Positions 1-8,383 are shown, counted from the stretch's first letter. The stretch: 64,000 nucleotides of DNA from Aerobium sp039808485 (GCA_039808485.1 JBDHTD010000010.1:1-64000); one strand, 5' to 3'. Notes: generated by a model from the letters alone, not told the origin. Numbers and translations are program-made.

Positions 1-455
1 AGCGTGAAGCCGACGAGGTAGTCGAGCGCGCGGCGGGCGAGATAGGCGTCGACCAGCGGCGCGTCGATGTCGCGCGGATTGGCCATCGCGTCGAGCACCG
101 ACTGCTTGGTGATGGCGTTGAAGACGACCCGGCTGACCTTCTTGTCCTTCAGCACCTTCTTCTGCCGCAGCACGTCGAGCACATGCCACGAGATCGCCTC
201 GCCCTCGCGGTCGGGGTCGGTGGCGAGGATCAGCGCGTCGGCGTCCTTCAGCGCCTTGGCGATGTCGCCGAGTCGCTTGGACGACGGGCCGTCGACCTCC
301 CACGACATGGCGAAATCGTCGTCGGGACGCACCGAGCCGTCCTTGGCCGGCAGGTCGCGAACATGGCCGAAGGAGGCCAGAACCTTGTAGTTCGAGCCGA
401 GATATTTGTTGATTGTCTTGGCCTTGGCCGGCGATTCGACGACGACGACATCCAT
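1..455 (-). CDS. topA: DNA topoisomerase I, N-terminal part (cut by window edge)
   Basis: Type IA topoisomerase that relaxes negatively supercoiled DNA. Only the first 151 codons are here; the gene continues past base 1. I read it by reverse-complement translation from an ATG at 455. The Toprim domain starts at once, with the glutamate-containing ESPAKAKTI motif at residues 7-15 and the acidic DPDREGE motif at 80-86 that binds Mg2+ in this family. The visible end reads into the ARRALDYLVGF segment typical of TopA. It is the last gene of a minus-strand run pyrB-pyrC'-plsY-dprA-topA, an order common in rhizobia. A small plus-strand gene lies between it and dprA. Identification is secure. Confidence 0.96.
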   Translation of the reverse strand, partial: MDVVVVESPAKAKTINKYLGSNYKVLASFGHVRDLPAKDGSVRPDDDFAMSWEVDGPSSKRLGDIAKALKDADALILATDPDREGEAISWHVLDVLRQKKVLKDKKVSRVVFNAITKQSVLDAMANPRDIDAPLVDAYLARRALDYLVGFT

Positions 456-610
456 GTGGTGACGCAGTTCCCCTCACGCACGGCGTTTCCGCCGGCGTCT
501 TTGCAGCAAAACAGCCCGTGACATGGCCGCGCTTGGCGGTCGGGTCAAGGGTCTTGGCCGTTTTCTTGGCCCGATACCGACAATACAACCGGAAATAGTA
601 TTATCCACGA

Positions 611-638
611 TTGCAATTTTCTATAAATTCAATAAACT
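611..638 (+). promoter_or_regulatory. Candidate promoter in an A+T-rich pocket
   Basis: The stretch 575-690 is clearly richer in A+T than its surroundings. It holds TTGCAA (611-616), a 16-base spacer and TAAACT (633-638), a plausible sigma-70-type pair for the small gene starting at 707. A second possible -35 (TTGCGT, 655-660) lies further down. This is pattern matching only, with no transcript evidence. Confidence 0.3.
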
Positions 639-706
639 CTAATTCACGCGAGGGTTGCGTAATAGATTTTATGCAATCAATATGCGAAGGGGGCGGAGAA
701 CGGCAG

Positions 707-967
707 ATGCCACAGGGGCTCGACCGAAGACGCGCGGAAACGCTGGATTACATTCGCTCGATGCTCGGGCAACTCCGCACCATGGCCGAGGCCGAGCGCT
801 GCGACATGCTGACCTATCTGATCGAGATGTCCTATGTCGAGGTGAGCGACATCCTCCGCGGCGAGCGGCCGCTACGCGTCCGGGAAGACGGCCGTGTCCG
901 GGAAGACAAGCGAGACCGCGCCGCCGGCGTGGCGTTCGAGGCGACCGGCAAGGTCAAGCTCCAGTAG
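707..967 (+). CDS. Small conserved rhizobial protein, unknown function
   Basis: Predicted 86-residue soluble protein. The open frame reaches back to 611, but the ATG at 707 begins the segment I recognise as conserved in rhizobia (MPQGLDRRRAETLDYI..., about residues 1-55) and follows a purine-rich stretch; the upstream part is low-complexity. The core has an amphipathic helical look (AETLDYIRSMLGQLR) followed by an acidic/hydrophobic helix. No catalytic motif is visible. The charged C-terminus, with two VRED units, is encoded by DNA that also encodes the end of dprA on the other strand: the genes converge and overlap by 96 bp (872-967). Function unknown. Confidence 0.65.
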   Translation: MPQGLDRRRAETLDYIRSMLGQLRTMAEAERCDMLTYLIEMSYVEVSDILRGERPLRVREDGRVREDKRDRAAGVAFEATGKVKLQ

Positions 968-2035
968 GACGGTGGCGAGCTGCGCCGGGTGAAGCCCCGT
1001 GTGGCGCAGCAGTTCGTCGGTTCCTGTCGGCGTGGGGCCGAGCGCCTCCAGCACGACGGCGCGGTCGCCGTCCGCTGGAGGCGGCGCGGCGGCAAGGTCT
1101 TCCTCTTCCAGATGATGGTGCAGGGGCGGCAACGGCTGCTCCGCTTCGCCGGGCAGGGCCGATAGCGGGCGCAGGGTCTCGATGATGTCGCGCGCGCCGG
1201 TGGTGAGCATGGCCCCGTCCTTGATGAGCGCGTTGGTGCCGGCGGCGCGCGGGTCGAGCGGCGATCCCGGCACCGCGAACACCAGCCGGCCCATCTCGCC
1301 CGCCAGGCGCGCCGAAATCAGCGAGCCGGAGCGCTGGGCCGCTTCCACCACCACCAGCCCGAGCCCGAGGCCCGCCACCAGCCGGTTGCGGCGCGGGAAG
1401 TCGCGGGCGCGGGGCTCCCAGCCGAACGGCATTTCGGAGACGAGCGCGCCTTCCTGGGCGATCCGGTCGCACAGGCCGAGGTTTTCCGGCGGATAGGGGC
1501 GGTCGAGCCCGCCGGCGAGCACGGCGATCGTGCCGGTGGCGAGGCTGGCCTCGTGCGCGGCTGCGTCGATGCCGCGCGCCAGCCCCGAGACGACGACATA
1601 GCCGGCTTCGCCGAGGCCGGAGGCCAGCATGCGCGCCATCCGCGCCCCGGCGGCGGAGGCGTTGCGCGCGCCGACGACCGCGACCGCCGCCGGCTGGAAC
1701 AGCGCGGCGTTTCCCTTGACCGACACCAGCGGCGGCGGCAGTTCCATGCGCCGCAGCATCTGCGGATAGTCCGGTTCGCCGATGGCGACGATCCGCGCGC
1801 CGAAGCGCCGCGCGGTTTCGAGCTCGCGCGCCGCTTCCGCCTCGGAAGCGATGCGCGAGGGCCGGCTGGCGCCGCCCGCCGCCGCCAGTTCCGGCAGCGC
1901 CGCAAGTGCGGCCTCGGCCGAACCGAAGCGGTTGATCAGGCCGCGGAACGAGGCCGGGCCGACATTCTCGCTGCGGATCAGGCGAAGCCAGTTCAGTCGC
2001 TGCCGGTCGGTGAGCGTCGGTCCGGCGGACGACAT
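872..2035 (-). CDS. dprA: DNA-processing protein DprA (recombination mediator for incoming ssDNA)
   Basis: 387-residue DprA/Smf protein, which in other bacteria binds incoming single-stranded DNA and loads RecA during transformation. An N-terminal helical region (about 10-80) precedes the Rossmann-like core with VGARNAS (121-127), SGLARGID (150-157), FPRRNRLVAGL (about 214-223) and EAAQRSGSLISA (231-242), all characteristic. A winged-helix-type C-terminus (about 315-370) follows a linker rich in Pro and acidic residues. The last residues contain VFPD twice, from a 12-bp duplication. It starts 6 bp after the plsY stop, so the two are likely co-transcribed. A comEC-type gene at 42.7 kb is the other uptake-related gene in the window. 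Confidence 0.95.
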   Translation of the reverse strand: MSSAGPTLTDRQRLNWLRLIRSENVGPASFRGLINRFGSAEAALAALPELAAAGGASRPSRIASEAEAARELETARRFGARIVAIGEPDYPQMLRRMELPPPLVSVKGNAALFQPAAVAVVGARNASAAGARMARMLASGLGEAGYVVVSGLARGIDAAAHEASLATGTIAVLAGGLDRPYPPENLGLCDRIAQEGALVSEMPFGWEPRARDFPRRNRLVAGLGLGLVVVEAAQRSGSLISARLAGEMGRLVFAVPGSPLDPRAAGTNALIKDGAMLTTGARDIIETLRPLSALPGEAEQPLPPLHHHLEEEDLAAAPPPADGDRAVVLEALGPTPTGTDELLRHTGLHPAQLATVLLELDLAGRLERHAGGAVSLVFPDTAVFPDA

Positions 2036-2040
2036 CGCAG

Positions 2041-2628
2041 CTAGCCTTTCTGGCCGATTTTCGATTCCGTGCCGGCGAGAAGCCGCGAGATGTTCTCGCG
2101 ATGCTTGAGGAAGACGATGACGCTCATCAGGCCGAGCGCCGCCGCGTGGCCGGGCAGGCCGACGAGGTAGAGCGCGACCGGCGAGGCGACTGCGGCGACG
2201 AGCGCCGACAGCGACGAGTAGCGGGTGAGGGCGGCCGCCGCCAGCCAGACCACGGCGAAGACCAGCGCCGCCTGCCAGGCGAAGGCGGCGAGCACACCGA
2301 GATAGGTGGCGACGCCCTTGCCGCCCCTGAAGCCGAGCCAGACTGGGAAAAGATGGCCGAGGAACGCGGCGAAGCCGGCGGCGATGCCGGCCTCGAGGCC
2401 CCAGCGCTGGGCGAGAAGCACCGCGACCGCGCCCTTCAGCGCGTCGAGAAGCAGCGTCGCCGCGGCCAGCCCCTTGTTGCCGGTGCGCAGCACGTTGGTC
2501 GCACCGATATTGCCGGAACCGATCTTGCGCACGTCGCCGAGGCCGGCCGCGCGCGTCAAGAGGAGGCCGAACGGAACCGAGCCGAGGAGATAGCCGAACG
2601 CGAGCGCAATCAGGATCGTCGTCGTCAT
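2041..2628 (-). CDS. plsY: Acyl-phosphate:glycerol-3-phosphate acyltransferase
   Basis: 195-residue integral membrane enzyme that acylates glycerol-3-phosphate from acyl-phosphate, the first step of phospholipid synthesis. Signature motifs are in the expected order: GSVPFGLLLTR near residue 16, GSGNIGATNVLRT near 38, and the GFRGGKGVAT loop around 100. About five hydrophobic segments account for most of the chain, the usual PlsY size and topology. It sits between pyrC' and dprA on the minus strand, with 6 bp to dprA and 37 bp to pyrC', consistent with one transcript. Start ATG at 2628. Confidence 0.95.
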   Translation of the reverse strand: MTTTILIALAFGYLLGSVPFGLLLTRAAGLGDVRKIGSGNIGATNVLRTGNKGLAAATLLLDALKGAVAVLLAQRWGLEAGIAAGFAAFLGHLFPVWLGFRGGKGVATYLGVLAAFAWQAALVFAVVWLAAAALTRYSSLSALVAAVASPVALYLVGLPGHAAALGLMSVIVFLKHRENISRLLAGTESKIGQKG

Positions 2629-2665
2629 TGCGGCTTGCCCCCTCCTGAAGCCGGTGCGCCGGGCG

Positions 2666-3952
2666 CTACAGGCTGTAGACTGTGCGGCCGGCGACGAGCG
2701 TTTGCAAGACCTTGCCTTGCAGGCGCGCGCCCTCGAAACAGGTGTTTTTCGAGCGCGAGCGGATGTCCTCCTCGCGCACCACCCACGGATAGTCGAGATC
2801 GACCACGATCAGGTCGGCGGCCGCGCCCGGCGCCAGCGTGCCGCCCGGCAGGCCGTAGAGCCTGGCCGGCGCCGTCGACAGCGCCTCGGCGAGCCGCATC
2901 AGCGGCACCTCGCCGTTGTGATGGAGGCGCAGCGCTGCCGAAAGCAGCGTCTCCAACCCGATCGCGCCGGAAGCGGCATCGGCGAAGGGCAGGCGCTTGG
3001 TGTCGACGTCCTGCGGATCGTGCGAGGAAACGAGGATGTCGATCGCGCCTTCGCGCAGCGCATCGACCATCGCCTGCCGGTCGTCCTCGGCCCTGAGCGG
3101 CGGCGACAGGCGGAAGAAGGTGCGGTATTCGCCGACGTCGTTCTCGTTCAGCGTCAGGCTGGCGATTGCCGCGCCGGCGGTGACATGCGCGCCGTCCGCC
3201 TTGGCGCGGCGCACCGCGTCGGCCGACATCGCGGTCGAGATCTTGGCCGCGTGGTAGCGGCCCCTGGTCAGCCGCGCCAGCATCAGGTCGCGCTCGAGCG
3301 GGATCGCCTCCGCCTCGCGCGGGATGCCGGGCAGGCCGAGCCAGCTCGCGTAGAGCCCCTCGTTCATCACCCCGGAGGAGGCGAGATGCGGGTCCTGCGT
3401 CTCGTGGTCGATGACGGCGCCGAAATCGCGGGCATAGGTCAGCGCCCGGCGCATGACCAGGCTGGAGGCGACGGTGCGCCGCCCTTCGGTGAAGGCGACC
3501 GCGCCCGCCTCGCGCAGGAGGCCGAACTCGGTCATCTCGCGGCCTTCGAGACCCTTGGTGATGGCGGCGGCCGGGAAGACGTTGACGCTTGCCGTGTCGC
3601 GCGCCGTCCGCAGCACGAACTCGACCAGCGCCACGTCGTCGATCACCGGGTCGGTGTCGGGCATGGTGATGATCGAGGTGACGCCGCCGGCCGCCGCCGC
3701 GCGGCTGGCCGAGGCGATGGTCTCGCGATGCTCGGCGCCCGGCTCGCCGACATGGACGCGCGCGTCGACCAGCCCCGGCAGGATCGTCCTGCCGGTGCAG
3801 TCGACGACGTTCGCGCCCTCGGGCGCGCCCTGGTTGCGCGCCGACGCGCCGGCGGCAAGGATCGTCCCGCCCTCTATGATGACGGTGCCGACCTCGTCGA
3901 CACTGCGCGAGGGATCGACGATGCGGGCGTTCTGGAACAAGGTGACGCTCAT
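2666..3952 (-). CDS. pyrC: PyrC': dihydroorotase-like protein lacking metal ligands, partner of PyrB
   Basis: 428-residue amidohydrolase-fold protein, normally annotated as dihydroorotase. The ATG at 3952 overlaps the pyrB stop by 4 bp (ATGA); the longer open frame is an artefact. Key catalytic positions are changed. The family HxH zinc motif reads DARVHVGEPG (63-72), with Arg65 in place of the first His. The HVST-type histidine is replaced in AAKISTAMS. The usual catalytic Asp-His region (TDHAPH) reads SSHDPQD. Fold-supporting segments such as SKNTCFEGARL and the Pro-Pro-Leu-Arg motif persist. By analogy with pseudomonad PyrC', I infer a structural partner of aspartate transcarbamoylase rather than an enzyme; a true dihydroorotase should lie elsewhere in the genome. 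Confidence 0.88.
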   Translation of the reverse strand: MSVTLFQNARIVDPSRSVDEVGTVIIEGGTILAAGASARNQGAPEGANVVDCTGRTILPGLVDARVHVGEPGAEHRETIASASRAAAAGGVTSIITMPDTDPVIDDVALVEFVLRTARDTASVNVFPAAAITKGLEGREMTEFGLLREAGAVAFTEGRRTVASSLVMRRALTYARDFGAVIDHETQDPHLASSGVMNEGLYASWLGLPGIPREAEAIPLERDLMLARLTRGRYHAAKISTAMSADAVRRAKADGAHVTAGAAIASLTLNENDVGEYRTFFRLSPPLRAEDDRQAMVDALREGAIDILVSSHDPQDVDTKRLPFADAASGAIGLETLLSAALRLHHNGEVPLMRLAEALSTAPARLYGLPGGTLAPGAAADLIVVDLDYPWVVREEDIRSRSKNTCFEGARLQGKVLQTLVAGRTVYSL

Positions 3953-4920
3953 GCGGCGCCTCCTTCCCCGTCGTTCCGGCGCGGGTCGAGCAGCGCCTCC
4001 ATCACGGCCATGCGCACGGCCACCCCCATCTCGACCTGCTCCTGGATCATGCTCTGCGGGCCGTCGGCGATGGCCGAGGCGATCTCGACGCCCCGGTTCA
4101 TCGGGCCGGGATGCATGACGAGGGCGTCCGCCTTCGCCGCCTTCAGCTTCTCGGCGTCGAGGCCCCAATAATGGAAATATTCGCGTACCGACGGCACGTA
4201 GGCCCCTTCCATGCGCTCGCGCTGGAGCCGCAGCATCATCACCACGTCGGCGTCCTTAAGGCCGTCCTCCATGCGGTTGAACACCTCGACCCCCATCATC
4301 GGGCCGATGCCGGCCGGCAGCAGCGTCGAGGGGGCGACCACGCGCACCCGCGCGCCGAGCGCGTTCAGAAGGATGATGTTGGAGCGCGCGACGCGCGAAT
4401 GCGCCACGTCGCCGCAGATCGCCACGGTCAGCCCGGCGATCGTCCCGCGGGCGCGGCGGATGGTCAGCGCGTCGAGCAGCGCCTGCGTCGGGTGCTCATG
4501 CGCGCCGTCGCCGGCATTGATCACCGCGCAACCGACCTTCTGCGCCAGCAGCGCCGCCGCCCCGGCCGAGGAATGGCGGATGACGAGGATGTCCGGGCGC
4601 ATGGCGTTCAGCGTCATTGCCGTGTCGATCAGCGTCTCGCCCTTCTTCACGGAGGACGAGGCGACCGCCATGTTCATCACGTCGGCGCCGAGCCTTTTTC
4701 CCGCCAGCTCGAACGACGACTGCGTGCGGGTCGACGCCTCGTAGAACAGGTTGATCTGGGTGCGGCCGCGCAAGGTGGAGGATTTCTTCTCCTTCTGGCG
4801 CGAAAGGGCGACGGCGGCGTCGGCCCGGTCGAGCAGAAGCTCGATGTCGAGCGGCGACAGGCCGTTGATGCCGAGGAGGTGTCGGTGCGGATAAAGCGGG
4901 AAGGGCGCGCGCGCTGTCAT
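3949..4920 (-). CDS. pyrB: Aspartate carbamoyltransferase catalytic subunit
   Basis: 323 residues, standard length. Condenses carbamoyl phosphate with aspartate in pyrimidine synthesis. Carbamoyl-phosphate-binding STRTQSSFE (63-71), the HPTQALLDAL segment near 140 and HPGPMNRGVEI near 275 are all intact, so this partner looks catalytically complete, unlike PyrC'. The translational overlap with pyrC' (TGA/ATG at 3949-3952) suggests co-assembly. It is first in the minus-strand run pyrB-pyrC'-plsY-dprA-topA and is transcribed divergently from the aidB-like gene; the shared 170-bp region should hold both promoters. No obvious leader-peptide attenuator was seen. Confidence 0.97.
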   Translation of the reverse strand: MTARAPFPLYPHRHLLGINGLSPLDIELLLDRADAAVALSRQKEKKSSTLRGRTQINLFYEASTRTQSSFELAGKRLGADVMNMAVASSSVKKGETLIDTAMTLNAMRPDILVIRHSSAGAAALLAQKVGCAVINAGDGAHEHPTQALLDALTIRRARGTIAGLTVAICGDVAHSRVARSNIILLNALGARVRVVAPSTLLPAGIGPMMGVEVFNRMEDGLKDADVVMMLRLQRERMEGAYVPSVREYFHYWGLDAEKLKAAKADALVMHPGPMNRGVEIASAIADGPQSMIQEQVEMGVAVRMAVMEALLDPRRNDGEGGAA

Positions 4921-5092
4921 GGTAAAGCCGTGCTATAGGCATGCGCCGCCCGCCGGGCAAGCCGCTTTCGGCCGGACGGGCGCGATTTCCACGGGCGCGA
5001 TCCCCAGCGGTGAATTTCCTCGCACTTGGCCGTCATTTGCCTGTAACTGGACCCGAGCTCCCGAATCGACCGGCCTGACGGAGGCGCTGAAG

Positions 5093-6721
5093 GTGACGCA
5101 TCAGGTATTGAACCAAAGCCCGCCTTTGACCGGATCGAGTGCCTGGCGCGCCGATCCGCTGCTGGTGCAGCTTGCGGAAGGCTGGCCGGAGCCGGTGCGC
5201 CGCGACCTGGAGCAGGTCGGCCGCTACGTGCGCTCGTCGGAAGCGCAGGAGCTGGCGCGGCTGGCCAATGTCGAGACGCCGAAGCTCAGGACCCACGACC
5301 GCCAGGGCAACCGCATCGACATGGTCGAGTTCCATCCGGCCTATCACGCGCTGATGCGCCGCTCGATCGCTCTCGGGCTGCATTCGTCGATCTGGGAGGA
5401 CGGCCGCGACGAGGCCGGGCGCCGCCACCAGGTCCGCGCCGCCCGCTTCTTCCTGACCGCGCAGCTCGAATGCGGGCATTTGTGCCCGATCACCATGACC
5501 AGCGCCTCGCTGGCGGCGTTGATGGCGAGCCCGCAGCTCTTCCGCGATCTCGCGCCCCGCGTGCTGACGCGCAAATACGACCAGTCGCAGAAGCCGATGG
5601 CGCAGAAGGCGGGCCTGACCTTCGGCATGGGCATGACCGAGAAGCAGGGCGGCACCGATCTGCGCGCCAACACCTCGCGCGCCGTGCGCGCCGGCAACCG
5701 CTTCCACAGCCTGACCGGCCACAAATGGTTCATGTCGGCGCCGATGTCCGACGCCTTCCTGATGCTGGCGCAGGCCGAGGCGGGGCTGACCTGCTTCCTG
5801 GTGCCGCGCCTGCGCGAGGACGGCAGCCATAACGGCCTCGAATTCCAGCGCCTCAAGGACAAGCTCGGCAACCGCTCCAACGCTTCCTCGGAGGTCGAGT
5901 TCGACGGCGCGCTGGCCGAGATGGTCGGCGAGCCGGGCAAGGGCGTCAGGACCATCATGGACATGGTGACGCTGACGCGGCTCGACTGCGCGCTGGCCAG
6001 CGCCGGCCTGATGCGCGCGGCGTTGTCTGAGGCCGTCCACCACACCCGCCACCGAAAGGCGTTCGGCGTGGCGCTCGCCGACCAGCCGCTGATGCAGCGG
6101 GTGCTGGCCGACATGGCGCTCGACGTCGCCGCCGCGACCGCGCTGTCGATGCGGCTCGCCCGCTCGTTCGACGAGGCGGCGCGCAATTCCGGCGAGGCGG
6201 CCTTCGCCCGCGCCATGACGCCGGTGGTGAAGTACTGGGTGTGCAAGATCGCGCCGCCGCTCACCTACGAGGCGATGGAGTGCCTCGGCGGCAACGGCTA
6301 TATCGAGGAGGGGCCGCTGGCGCGCGCCTATCGCGAGGCGCCGGTCAACGCCATCTGGGAAGGCTCCGGCAACGTCATGGCGCTCGACGTGCTGAGGGTC
6401 CTCGGCCGCGCGCCGCAGCTCTTCGAGGAGGTGCTGGCGGGCATCGGCCGCGATTTGGGTGCGGCCGGCAAGGGCGTCCTCGGCGTGCTGCGCGCGGCCC
6501 TTCAGGTCGCTGCCTCCGACGAGGGCTCGGCCCGCATCCTGACCGAGCAGCTCGCGCTGTCGGCCGCCGCCGCCGAGCTGCGCCGGCTGGGGGCAGGGCG
6601 CATCGCCGACGCCTTCGTCGAGACCCGCCTCGCCGGCCAGTGGCGCACCAGCTACGGCATGCTCGACGCCCGCCACGATTCGCGCGCCATCCTCGAGACG
6701 CTCTATCCCGAGCTCGGCTGA
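5093..6721 (+). CDS. aidB: AidB-type acyl-CoA dehydrogenase family flavoprotein
   Basis: About 542 residues from the GTG at 5093, chosen because GGAGG lies 8-12 bases upstream and the product then begins VTHQVLNQSPPL like E. coli AidB; the open frame before it is non-conserved. Closely matched segments include LARLANVETPKL, LCPITMT, GMGMTEKQGGTDLR, GHKWFMSAP, LKDKLGNRSNASSEVEF and WEGSGNVMALDVLRVL. AidB is an FAD protein of the acyl-CoA dehydrogenase fold, induced by alkylation damage in E. coli, where it binds DNA; its substrate is unsettled. No ada or alkB gene is nearby, so a methylation-damage role here is inference. Divergent from pyrB. Confidence 0.88.
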   Translation: MTHQVLNQSPPLTGSSAWRADPLLVQLAEGWPEPVRRDLEQVGRYVRSSEAQELARLANVETPKLRTHDRQGNRIDMVEFHPAYHALMRRSIALGLHSSIWEDGRDEAGRRHQVRAARFFLTAQLECGHLCPITMTSASLAALMASPQLFRDLAPRVLTRKYDQSQKPMAQKAGLTFGMGMTEKQGGTDLRANTSRAVRAGNRFHSLTGHKWFMSAPMSDAFLMLAQAEAGLTCFLVPRLREDGSHNGLEFQRLKDKLGNRSNASSEVEFDGALAEMVGEPGKGVRTIMDMVTLTRLDCALASAGLMRAALSEAVHHTRHRKAFGVALADQPLMQRVLADMALDVAAATALSMRLARSFDEAARNSGEAAFARAMTPVVKYWVCKIAPPLTYEAMECLGGNGYIEEGPLARAYREAPVNAIWEGSGNVMALDVLRVLGRAPQLFEEVLAGIGRDLGAAGKGVLGVLRAALQVAASDEGSARILTEQLALSAAAAELRRLGAGRIADAFVETRLAGQWRTSYGMLDARHDSRAILETLYPELG

Positions 6722-6750
6722 GCCTTCTCCCCCCAAGGCCCGGCTTCGCC

Positions 6751-6780
6751 GTTAACCTTAACGAATGGTTTCCGTTGCCG
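6751..6780. repeat. 30-bp intergenic motif, copy 1 (copy 2 at 62096)
   Basis: This intergenic block, carrying GTTAACCTTAAC followed by GAATGGTTTCCGTTG, matches 62096-62125 at 26 of 30 positions by eye. A further GTTAACC follows at 6780-6786. Both copies lie in short non-coding spacers, here between the aidB-like gene and a small membrane-protein gene. It could be a regulator site or a dispersed intergenic repeat. Confidence 0.55.
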
Positions 6781-6852
6781 TTAACCGGCGAGCGGTCCAG
6801 TGTCGTTCGGTCGCGTCACCGGCGCGGCGTTCTTCTTTCGAGAGACCGCGCC

Positions 6853-7173
6853 ATGCGTTACATCCTGATCTTCTGGGCCGTGCCGATGGGGCTGTTCTGG
6901 GGCTGGTACTATCTGTCCTACAACGACATCAATTTCGGCTACGTGTTCCTGTCGCGGGCGGTCCACGAGTACGCCTTCGCCGTCTACGGCCATATTCTCG
7001 GCATCGACCCGGCGACCATTGGCCCGCTGGTGATGCGCGCCTGCGTCATCGACACGGCGCTGATCTTCTCGATCTTCGGCTTCCGCCGGCGGCGCGAGAT
7101 CCTGGCGTGGTGGAACGGAATGCGCGTCAGCGCGCCAGCGCCGCAAGCCGGTCGAGCGCACCCTGTAGAATGA
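6853..7173 (+). CDS. Small membrane protein (DUF6105-like)
   Basis: 106 residues starting MRYILIFWAVPMGLFWGWYY, which I recognise as a short rhizobial membrane protein family (probably DUF6105). Hydrophobic segments occur at about 3-22 and 57-76, followed by an arginine-rich cytoplasmic patch (RRRREILAWW). The final 30 or so residues are low-complexity and less likely to be conserved. The last 47 bp overlap the 3' end of ruvX on the opposite strand (7127-7173). No enzymatic motif is seen; function unknown. Confidence 0.7.
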   Translation: MRYILIFWAVPMGLFWGWYYLSYNDINFGYVFLSRAVHEYAFAVYGHILGIDPATIGPLVMRACVIDTALIFSIFGFRRRREILAWWNGMRVSAPAPQAGRAHPVE

Positions 7174-7597
7174 AGGCGGCCGCGGCCGAATCGATGCGCT
7201 CGTCGCGGCGGGCGCGCGACACGTCCATCGATATCAGCGCCCGCTCGGCCGCCACCGTAGACAGCCGCTCGTCCCAGTAGATGAAGGGCAGGGCGGTCAG
7301 CCGCTCCATGTTGCGCACGAAGGCGCGCGTCGCCTGCGCCCGCGGCCCCTCGCTGCCGTCCATGTTGATCGGCAGTCCGACGACGATCGCCGCCGTCTTT
7401 TCCCTGTCGGCCGCCGCCAGCAGCGCCTGCGCGTCGAGCGTGAATTTTTTCCGCGCGATCACCGGGCGCGGATGGGCGAACGACAGGCCGGCGTCCGAGA
7501 CGGCCAGCCCGATCGTCCTGGTGCCGAGGTCGATGCCGGCGAGCGTCGCGCCGGGGGCCAGCACCGACGGCGCCTCGGTAATGTCGATCACCGGCAT
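7127..7597 (-). CDS. ruvX: Putative pre-16S rRNA nuclease / RuvX (YqgF)
   Basis: 156 residues from the ATG at 7597; the longer frame upstream runs antisense into the next gene. RNase H-like fold with GIDLGTRTIGLAVSD at about 21-35 carrying the first catalytic Asp, VVGLPINMDGSEG carrying the usual glycine-rich loop, and WDERLSTVAAE and DERIDSAAAAFILQ carrying the remaining acidic residues. The family processes the 5' end of 16S rRNA and was earlier proposed as a Holliday junction resolvase. Divergent from the metallo-hydrolase gene with a 78-bp gap. Confidence 0.92.
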   Translation of the reverse strand: MPVIDITEAPSVLAPGATLAGIDLGTRTIGLAVSDAGLSFAHPRPVIARKKFTLDAQALLAAADREKTAAIVVGLPINMDGSEGPRAQATRAFVRNMERLTALPFIYWDERLSTVAAERALISMDVSRARRDERIDSAAAAFILQGALDRLAALAR

Positions 7598-7675
7598 TTT
7601 TCGTTTCGCCCCTTTGCCTCGTCGCTTCCCGCTTCTATCCTGCCGCCACGCCGAAGAACAGAAGGGAGCCTTGCG

Positions 7676-8383
7676 ATGAAACTGACCTGGTACGGCCATT
7701 CCGCATTCGCCGTCGAGGCGGAAGGAGCAAAAATCCTGATCGATCCGTTCCTGAGCGGCAATCCTTCCTGGGGCAAGGGCTGGGAGGAAGCGGCCGAGGG
7801 CGCGACCCACGTCCTGCTGACCCACGGCCACAGCGACCATGTCGGCGACGCCGTCGCGATCCTGAAGAAGACCGGCGCGCAGCTCGTCGCCAATTTCGAG
7901 ATCTGCATGTATCTCGTCGGGCAGGGGGTGAGCGACAGCCGGATCAACCCCGGCAACACCGGCGGGACGGTAGATTGCGGCGGCTTCACCGTCACCTTCG
8001 TCCAGGCGCTGCATTCCTCGTCCTTCGGGCAGGACGGCGGGGCGAACGTCTATCTCGGCAACCCGCTCGGGCTGGTGCTGCATTTCGCCGACGGCAATTC
8101 GCTCTATCACATGGGCGACACCGACATCTTCTCCGACATGGCGCTGATCGACGAGCTGCACGCGCCCAAGGTCGGCATCGTGCCGATCGGCGACCGCTTC
8201 ACTATGGGCGGCGCGGTGGCTGCGCTCGCCTGCCGGCGCTTCTTCAAGTTCGAGACGGTGATCCCGGCGCATTACGCCACCTTCGGCCTGCTCGACCAGA
8301 ACCCGGACAAGTTCGTCGAGGGGCTGGAAGGCTCGGGAACGAAGGTGCTGGTGCCGAAGGTGGGCGAGGCATTCGAGGTTTGA
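7676..8383 (+). CDS. Metal-dependent hydrolase, UPF0173 / beta-lactamase fold
   Basis: 235 residues from the ATG at 7676, preceded by AGGGAGCC. Opens MKLTWYGHSAF with a metallo-beta-lactamase core: LLTHGHSDHVGDA gives the HxHxDH metal motif at about 50-55, GDTDIFSD supplies a further ligand and IPAHYATF a later His. This matches the UPF0173 metal-dependent hydrolases, broadly conserved single-domain proteins of unknown substrate. It precedes gatC by 72 bp on the same strand but has no evident functional link. Cytoplasmic; no signal peptide. Confidence 0.9.
   Translation: MKLTWYGHSAFAVEAEGAKILIDPFLSGNPSWGKGWEEAAEGATHVLLTHGHSDHVGDAVAILKKTGAQLVANFEICMYLVGQGVSDSRINPGNTGGTVDCGGFTVTFVQALHSSSFGQDGGANVYLGNPLGLVLHFADGNSLYHMGDTDIFSDMALIDELHAPKVGIVPIGDRFTMGGAVAALACRRFFKFETVIPAHYATFGLLDQNPDKFVEGLEGSGTKVLVPKVGEAFEV

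Noticed and set aside
2101..3096. 331-residue plus-strand frame opposite plsY and pyrC'
   Set aside because: Shadow of two conserved minus-strand genes; Arg/Ala-rich.
2654..4171. 505-residue plus-strand frame opposite pyrC'
   Set aside because: Shadow of the conserved minus-strand pyrC' gene.
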